Source: Triglochin maritima (taxonomy: Eukaryota > Streptophyta > Magnoliopsida > Alismatales > Juncaginaceae). From it: DNA of 64,000 bases. The DNA lies in the NCBI GenBank assembly GCA_963682175.1, contig OY821771.1, forward strand, positions 35,794,201 to 35,858,200, given 5' to 3'. The translations under genes were made by a program, and so were the position numbers. Positions within the stretch are counted from its first letter, which is position 1; every line of letters starts with the position of its first letter. Shown here piece after piece: positions 58,453-64,000 of the stretch. Under the pieces are notes generated by a model. That model did no database searches and had not been told where the DNA came from. It worked only from the letters and a program-made list of their open reading frames with translations.

Positions 58453-59435
58453 TAGGGACGGATTCCCGATAATTTGGTGGGTGGGTCAGACAGCTAAACG
58501 ACTGATTCCGTCCTATCCAGAACGCCCACAACCTTAACAACAATACTGAAAATAAAAAAATAAAAAATTCAAAGAATCCTACCTATTTTCAGATCTAGGA
58601 CATTAATTTATCCCGTTTGAGTTTGTGAATAAAATTTCAATAAATTTTTCCATCATAATTAAAAATTTCCAAATACTTTGAAACAAAATGAATCATGCAT
58701 TAATCATCTCAAAATGATTTTATTCGTATAACTCAAATTCTAATCTCAAAACCACAAAACATCCGCGTAACTGAAATTCCAATACCATTAACCTGCTTCA
58801 ATTTCGAACTTATTTAAATGGAAAATCACTACCATCAATAACATCAACTCAATTTCAATAAAAAATTCACCATCACTAACAACATCAACAACAATTTTCT
58901 CAATTTAACTTAGTCACAACAAATTCATCCAAACAAGAAAAAAAACACAAACTTGTTCATAAATCATGATTCTCACAAATCTCACACTTAAACAATCAGC
59001 ATCTAAGACCAATACAAACTCATACAAATCACGCATTTCCACATTCCAATCCCAAAACCACAAAGCACTCGCATATTCAAATTCCAAACTCAAATTCCAA
59101 TATCTATTCATATAACTCAGTCGAATTTGAACTTAATTGAATGAAATATCACCACAAAACACAACATCAACTCCATTTGATAGAAAATCACCATCACCAA
59201 CAACATCAACACCAATTCTCAATTTTCACGACTTAATAACAACAAATTCATCCAAATTAACAAGAAGAAAACTTCAACTCGTTCATAAATCCTTGTTCTA
59301 TCGCTAGGATAGAGAGAGAGACAAGGGGTGTTTGGTTGCTCTAGTTTGGAGAGGGTTTTAATTATATTTTAATGTATGGGGCAAATCTGGGTGGGGCAAC
59401 TGCCCCCACCTGCCTCGGAAGTAGGTCCGACCCTG
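58453..59435. mobile_element. hAT non-autonomous element, 983 bp
   Basis: The ends are TAGGGACGGATTCC and, read inward from the right, CAGGGTCGGACCTACTTCC. It is flanked by CTCTGAAT (58445-58452) and CTCTAAAT (59436-59443), an 8 bp duplication with one mismatch. The empty site is seen in copy 1 (TACTCTAAATGCAACC). The interior is A/C-rich without a gene. The MULE MITE next to it inserted later, using part of this element's target duplication. Confidence 0.8.
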
Positions 59436-59513
59436 CTCTAAATGCAACCTTGTACATTGTGTGGCCCATGCAATGTTAATGTTGCATTTAGACTTGTACA
59501 TACGATGTTTGAC

Positions 59514-60386
59514 AGGTTTTTTGCTATTCTGCCACTCAGAAACACTTGATTTCCTGAAATCCCATCAAGTTATGACTATTTATCCAGGAGCAACTAAAAA
59601 AATAATTTAACATCCAAAATGTTATTATAATTTTTTTTTATGTCACTTCGATAACTTTTTCCGTTAACAGAGTTCTGTTCCATTAACGTCGTTAAAAATA
59701 TTAATATTAAATTTCAAAATTTACAATTTCACCCTCAAAACTTAATTAATTTTTTTTCTCATCTTTTTTTGGATTTTTTGTTATTCTGCCACTCAGAAAC
59801 ACTTGATTTCCTGAAATGTCATCCAGTTAATTAATTATTTTTTTCTCATCTTTTTTTCTCTCTCTCTCTCCTCTTTGTCATCTCTCTCCTTAGTATCTTC
59901 CTCCTCAGTATCTTCTCGCCACTCCCTCCTCAATATCTTCTCTCTCTCATCTCGCTTCGACAATCCAAAGAGGATACATTGAAAAATCTAGGCGAGATAA
60001 GAGAGAGGAGGGAGAAATAGGAGAGAGAGAAGAGAGAGGGAAAAAAGAAAGAGGTGAGAAAAAAAATTAACTGGATGTGATTTCAGGAAATCAAGTGTTT
60101 ATGAGTGTCAGAATAGCAAAATATCAAAAAAAATAGATGAGAAAAAAATTAATTAAGTTTTTGAACGTGAAATTATAAAATTTACAATTTAATATTAATA
60201 TTTTTAACGTTGTTAACGGAACAGTAACTCCGTTAACGTAAAAAGTTTACGGAGTGACATAAAAAGTATCATAATGACATTTTGGATGTTAATTTTTTTT
60301 AGTTGTTTCTGGAAAAATAGTCGTAATTGGATGACATTTCAGGAATTAATCAAGTGTTTCTGAGTCACAGAATACCAAAAAAACCC
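59514..60386. mobile_element. Fold-back element, 873 bp, MULE-type TSD
   Basis: Almost the whole element is one inverted repeat: arms of about 415 bp meet around 59950. Each arm has its terminal motif (CAGAAACACTTGATTTCCTG) a second time internally, near 59790 and near 60100. It is flanked by ATGTTTGAC (59505-59513) and ATGTTTGAT (60387-60395). In copy 1 the same place reads GGATGTTTGACTCCATGC without insertion. It ends 65 bp before the TATA box of the second gene. Confidence 0.88.
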
Positions 60387-60450
60387 ATGTTTGATTCCAT
60401 GCAATACCATATGAAACTGTAAAACACTCCACCATGCATTTCTTTCCCTC

Positions 60451-60457
60451 TATAAAT
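60451..60457 (+). promoter_or_regulatory. TATA box of the second 8CM gene
   Basis: TATAAAT stands at the same distance from the ATG as in the first copy. Only about 65 bp of original promoter remain before the fold-back element. Confidence 0.75.
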
Positions 60458-60543
60458 ACCACTATCCCATGCATCATCAAAGACACAGTAGTCTACTCAC
60501 AAACCCTAATTAGTTCTTAACTACGAACATACACATAATTAAC

Positions 60544-60921
60544 ATGGGAAACCTTAGGGGAGTTGCCACCATAGTCCTCTTGCTCAACTTGAGCTCCATC
60601 CTCGCATCTCTTGCCCAATCACCATCACCGCCATCGGCCCCTCCCGCCCCAATGTCGTGCCCGATCGGTGCGCTGAGCCTTACTGCCTGCGTCAGCCTTC
60701 TCGGTGGATTGGTGACTTTGCCCATTGGCCAGAACGCAGCTAGCGAGTGTTGTCCCTTGCTCGAGGGCGTTGCCGACCTCAACGCAGCCGTGTGCCTTTG
60801 CACTGCAATAAAAAATGGTAGTGTTCTTGGCTTGGACCTCATGCTGCCCCTTGCCTTGGACCTTCTGATTAATGACTGTGGCAAGAGTGCTGTGCCATTA
60901 GACTTCCAATGTCCGTCTTGA
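60544..60921 (+). CDS. Hybrid proline-rich / 8CM lipid-transfer-like protein, copy 2
   Basis: The 125-residue paralog of the protein at 48944. The signal peptide (1-25) is the same apart from F13L. The linker is shorter because three Ser-Pro units are missing (QSPSPPSAPPAP). All eight cysteines are kept: C39, C49, C69-C70, C84-x-C86, C112 and C123. Outside the linker only about seven residues differ (for example D48G and N112D in copy 1 numbering), and none affects a cysteine, so both copies appear to be under constraint or recently duplicated. The coding region and short leader are intact, but the upstream sequence differs greatly from copy 1 because of several transposon insertions, which may have changed its expression. 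Confidence 0.93.
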   Translation: MGNLRGVATIVLLLNLSSILASLAQSPSPPSAPPAPMSCPIGALSLTACVSLLGGLVTLPIGQNAASECCPLLEGVADLNAAVCLCTAIKNGSVLGLDLMLPLALDLLINDCGKSAVPLDFQCPS

Positions 60922-61528
60922 TGAAAGTATGAACATTAAGTCGAGCATGATAATAATGAAAGGGACAATAAGTTTATATCTAGGTACGTACCTTAATCAT
61001 AAAAATAAAGTTCTACGTACCTACATGTATGTAGAGTAGATGTATACTCGTTACTATATATTGTCGTTACTATATATATATAAGGAATAAAATAAGGTTT
61101 TACGTTATGGTTTGCATAAGAGTGTGGTTCTATTCTATCCAAAAAAGTGGTTCTATATATAGAAATATAAGATCTATAGATGTAAAATGAAGTTTGCTGA
61201 AGTAAAAATGCATACACCTAAAATATAAGGAAGATGCTTGAAGCGGGGTGAACGAAAATGTGGTCGGACTACGGACGACGACCAATGAATTCTATAGCTT
61301 GGAAGCTTGGAGAAGCTAAAAAGCTAAAGAAAATGGATAAGGATGCTTTTGAATCCACGAGGATAAAGGCAAAAGCCAAATTTTGATTAAAAGGTAGTGA
61401 TTCGATTCATTACCATCCACTAGTGTGCTCTCTTTAGGGAAAAGGAAAGCTGCTATTCTAACGGCCACAAAGCCACTTCGGGGAACAAAAGACAAGTTTA
61501 ACTAAAACTCCCAAACTAACACTAAATT
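60922..61528 (+). other. 3' flank of the second 8CM gene
   Basis: The part 60922-61175 matches the flank of copy 1, including AATAAA-type signals near 61002 and 61084. The part 61180-61528 is not in copy 1 and has no recognised feature. Confidence 0.5.
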
Positions 61529-62319
61529 TAGGGGCGAGCTTCGGTGTGGGACAAGACCGAACCGGACTAGACTGAAACCCGAACCCTCAGAAATCTTAGA
61601 CCGAAGACCGGACCGAACCTCTTCGGTCCGGTCCAAAACCGGACCGAACCATGTTGGACCGAATTTCATTAGTTTTTTTTAATATTTTTTTGGGTGGTTT
61701 GACCTGTTTTTTTATTTCCGTAATTTTTTCCTGAATTTTAATCACAAGTTCACGAGCTCTAATTTAACAATAAGAAGTTCATAACCACCCATCACAACTT
61801 TACAATGTCACAACCAGTAAGTTCACAATCACAAGTTCAGACGATTTGTCTTAAGCACAGAGCCAAATTTTTTGTCATGTTTCCAAGTGCTCATATAATA
61901 TCAAGTACCAAAGGCCTAGTTTTCGAACTCATGCTGTCAGCACTAAAAATCTAGCAATTACCAGCTATTACAAATAAAAGTCCCACAGAAATTCCAGGCC
62001 GACAACACAAAAGTTCACAATGTTCAAGTTAACAAAATAAAACACCATTAATCACAATATATAAAGGTAGAGATCATCAACACAACACTAATCCACACAA
62101 ATGAGATCATCAACATCGTCGGGAACTAACTTTTCCAAATATGTTATTTTTTTTTAACATCAACACAAAATCGATTAGACATTTTTGGAACATATATTTA
62201 TAAATCGTACAAATATTAAATACGTGTCCATTTCCACTGTGTCAAAGATTAAGTTATTTTTTGACATTTGGAACATCATGAACTATATCAAAGAGCTATT
62301 TTAACGATCTGCATTTCTT

Positions 62320-62480
62320 TTATTGTGGAATCGCAGTCGCAGATGATCAGTTGCATTTACATCATTTGGGTCAATTGGAAACAACCTCACTGTTTTACAG
62401 TGGTAGGGTTGCGTACATCCGACCCCCCCTTACCTCGCTTAGGTGGGAACCTCTGAGGCATTGAGGTTATGTTGATGTTG
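62320..62480 (+). repeat. Au-like SINE 3' part
   Basis: The segment contains GGAAACAACCTCACTG, GGTAGGGTTGCGTACATCCG, a C run and CGCTTAGGTGGGAACCTC, then a TGTTGATGTTGATG tail. The order of these words resembles the 3' part of plant Au SINEs. The promoter half is not recognisable. Confidence 0.5.
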
Positions 62481-62549
62481 ATGTACAATTAAATACCTTT
62501 AACCCACTAAATCTCCACCCATAACCCAAGATTGTTAAATTATTTTTAG

Positions 62550-62881
62550 GTGGGTATGGCACAATGGAAGAGCTCTTGGAGATAGTAGCCTGATCTCAGC
62601 TTGGAATCCATGAGAAGCCAGTAAGCTGATGCTATCTTACCTACCCACATCATAATCTCTTTACTTATTATTAAACATGTTAATGTTCCTTTTGGAGATT
62701 TGGTAAATCTTGGTTAAAATAAACTAAAATTTGGTAGGGGGGTCTGCTTAATGTGGATGGATACTACAATAGCTGGCTTGCATTGTTTGACAAAGGAGTG
62801 GAGGATGGCTTCATAGATCACACTGCAAGGCACATTGTTGTGTCAGCTGACACTGCAGACCAGCTCGTCACCCAAATGGAG
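62550..62881 (+). pseudogene. LOG: Cytokinin riboside 5'-monophosphate phosphoribohydrolase (LOG) fragment
   Basis: LOG enzymes release active cytokinin bases from their riboside monophosphates. Exon one of the fragment (62550-62620, 71 bp, after an AG acceptor) encodes GGYGTMEELLEIVA, a stop at 62591-62593 where the family has Trp, and SQLGIHEKP; it contains most of the catalytic PGGxGTxxE motif. The intron 62621-62737 keeps GT...AG ends (GTAAGC, GGTAG). The second exon (62738-62881, 144 bp) encodes [39 protein letters not shown] and DQLVTQME, and ends at a GTAAAT donor. Exon sizes and phases are those expected for LOG. The N-terminal half and last exon are missing. It lies within a hAT element, so it is a captured, broken copy. 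It might still yield antisense or small RNA matching the source gene; this is inference. Confidence 0.88.
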
Positions 62882-62937
62882 GTAAATTATTGCTCCAAAG
62901 AGAAAAATAATTAAGCAATAAACACAATCCATCTTGC

Positions 62938-62965
62938 TACATCTAACTCTGTACAGTTAGATGTA
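62938..62965. repeat. Short hairpin
   Basis: Arms TACATCTAAC and GTTAGATGTA surround an 8 base loop. It lies between the LOG fragment and the GC-rich segment and may mark a junction between captured pieces. Confidence 0.5.
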
Positions 62966-62984
62966 ACACTACACATATGCACCT

Positions 62985-63240
62985 GCGATGGAAGGGAGGC
63001 CGGTGTGTAGTCGGACTCGTGGAGGCCGTAGTACGGTCGGTTTCGTGGAGGTCGGAGTCGAAGGTGAACTCTGCGATGGTGGTCTCGTCGAAGGCCGGTG
63101 TCGACGGTGAAAATTGTGGACAAAAATCGGAAGGGAAGCCGTAGTAGAGGTTGGACTCGATGGTGGCGTGCGCGGCGAAGGGATTTGGGGAGAAGAGGTT
63201 GGGGTGAAGGTTTGGAGGCCGTAGTACGGTCGGTGTTGGG
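62985..63240 (-). other. GC-rich segment of unknown origin inside the hAT element
   Basis: This block is far more GC-rich than its surroundings and keeps open frames on the minus strand (62943-63305 and 62911-63477). A 21 bp direct repeat, beginning GGAGGCCGTAGTACGG, occurs at 63021-63041 and 63214-63234. It may be another captured gene piece, but the product (Pro/Phe/Thr-rich) is not recognised. Confidence 0.4.
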
Positions 63241-63343
63241 ATTTGGGAATTTGGGTGTATATTCGGTTTCGGTTCTGGTTTGGGTTTTAAATCGGACCGA
63301 ATCAAACCCGAATTTTAAGATTACGGTGGACACCTCACCCCTA

Positions 63344-63628
63344 ACTAAATTGACAATAGATCCTCCATGCACATGCACGTGCACGTAACAAGTTAACGTG
63401 CCTTCTCCTCGTGTTGATCCAATCCCATTTCTCCCTGAAGTGGAGTGCCACCTCCTCCGTATCAATGCTGCTCCCAAATGAAAAGTGGAAACTCACCTAT
63501 AGTATTATTTTGTTATTGTTTCTAATATGGTTCTCCTTCATATGCAACATGAGAACAACTTGTTTCGCACTAGAGAATTTCCTTGAACACGTGTAGTCGG
63601 TGTAGAGTCTAAAATATAATTTTTCTCG
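63344..63628. other. Spacer right of the hAT element
   Basis: No gene or repeat was recognised. The sequence is absent from copy 1 of the duplicated segment. Confidence 0.4.
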
Positions 63629-63793
63629 CATTGTTTCTACTTATTAAAATCTATTATTTTCAAATATCACGAAATACATCAGAATGACTGTTTTCTCAAA
63701 TGCGGTTTATTATTTTGTTAATTAATTTTTTAACATGTAACCTACTATTAATTTTGAGAGATCACGAGGCTCCATGATAGCGATAATTCATCT

Positions 63794-63826
<33 letters not shown>

Positions 63827-64000
63827 GGGGGGGGAAGAATTTTGTGATTTATTCATAGTTTTTGATATCTTGATTACACGGGTTTGTTACAATATATAGC
63901 TAAGATGCTGCTAAAAGCCGCTGGGTCTGACCGTTTCTTGCTTGATTTGTTTCTAATTAAGGGATTCTTTGAGACAAACTCATATGGAAAGAATATCTAC
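63629..64000 (+). repeat. Duplicon downstream block, copy 2
   Basis: Matches 49827-50080 in direct orientation. It contains a (GT)n tract followed by a 25 bp poly-G run (63796-63834) that is only GGGGG in copy 1. The block runs to the end of the window. Confidence 0.8.
63796..63834. repeat. (GT)n and poly-G tract
   Basis: About seven GT units followed by 25 G residues. The length is likely to be unreliable in sequencing. Confidence 0.9.

Larger units (their letters stand above)
61529..63343. mobile_element. hAT element carrying LOG gene fragments (Pack-type), 1815 bp
   Basis: The left end is TAGGGGCGAGCTTCGG and the right end, read inward, TAGGGGTGAGGTGTCCACC. It is flanked by a perfect 8 bp duplication ACTAAATT (61521-61528 and 63344-63351). 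Subterminal regions carry repeated GGACCGAA/TTCGGTCC-type words (61555-61665, 63260-63300). Instead of a transposase it contains a SINE-like piece, exons of a LOG gene with introns, and a GC-rich segment of unknown origin. Retained introns indicate capture at DNA level. Confidence 0.85.

Noticed and set aside
62911..63477. 188-codon minus-strand ORF across the hAT right end
   Set aside because: It crosses the transposon boundary at 63343 and the 8 bp target duplication, so it cannot be an original gene; only the GC-rich interior is kept as a possible captured piece.

Overview
This is a 64 kb, AT-rich, repeat-dominated piece of a plant nuclear genome. Plant-specific gene families (a FORGETTER1-type zinc-finger exon, hybrid proline-rich proteins with the eight-cysteine motif, a LOG fragment), spliced gene structure and plant transposon superfamilies (SIRE-like copia, Athila-like and Tekay-like gypsy, CACTA, MULEs with plant mobile domain or DUF1985, PIF/Harbinger, hAT) support this. 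Gene content and AT-richness suggest a eudicot; the species cannot be read from the sequence. No tRNA, rRNA or CRISPR array was seen.

Only three host loci look real. (1) The first coding exon of a FORGETTER1/strawberry-notch homolog (minus strand, 3095-3505). (2) and (3) Two tandem paralogs of a small secreted 8CM protein (48944-49339 and 60544-60921), which sit in a large duplicated segment (about 47.6-50.1 kb and 56.5-64.0 kb). Everything else is transposable-element sequence or unassigned spacer.

Layout: 1-3.1 kb, intron or spacer repeats; 3.6-5.7 kb, remnant of a MULE carrying a plant mobile domain (PMD) gene (element A); 6.4-8.2 kb, copia 5' LTR, primer-binding site and gag start; 8.2-9.3 kb, LINE 3' part; 9.5-10.7 kb, Harbinger transposase; 12.1-28.0 kb, a second PMD-MULE (element B) split by nested insertions: an Athila-like solo LTR (TSD ACTAC/ACTGC), inside it a SIRE-like solo LTR (TSD CACAC), inside it a CACTA element (TSD ACA), inside it a further solo LTR (TSD GTGAC). 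28.0-34.0 kb is a degenerate copia element with a 95 bp mini solo LTR in its reverse transcriptase; 34.07-34.97 kb a hAT element; 35.9-43.1 kb a non-autonomous LTR element with a tRNA-Asp-type primer site and one intact 498-codon gag-like ORF; 44-46 kb a DUF1985-type MULE remnant.

Between the two 8CM gene copies lie a copia remnant, a gypsy pol plus 3' LTR, and CACTA-type pieces. The upstream region of the second copy has taken at least three further insertions (a 363 bp MULE MITE, a 983 bp hAT and an 873 bp fold-back element), each with identifiable target duplications. Downstream of it is a 1.8 kb hAT element with a perfect 8 bp TSD that carries intron-containing fragments of a LOG cytokinin-activation gene. 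The first copy serves as a natural empty-site reference for the insertions in the second.
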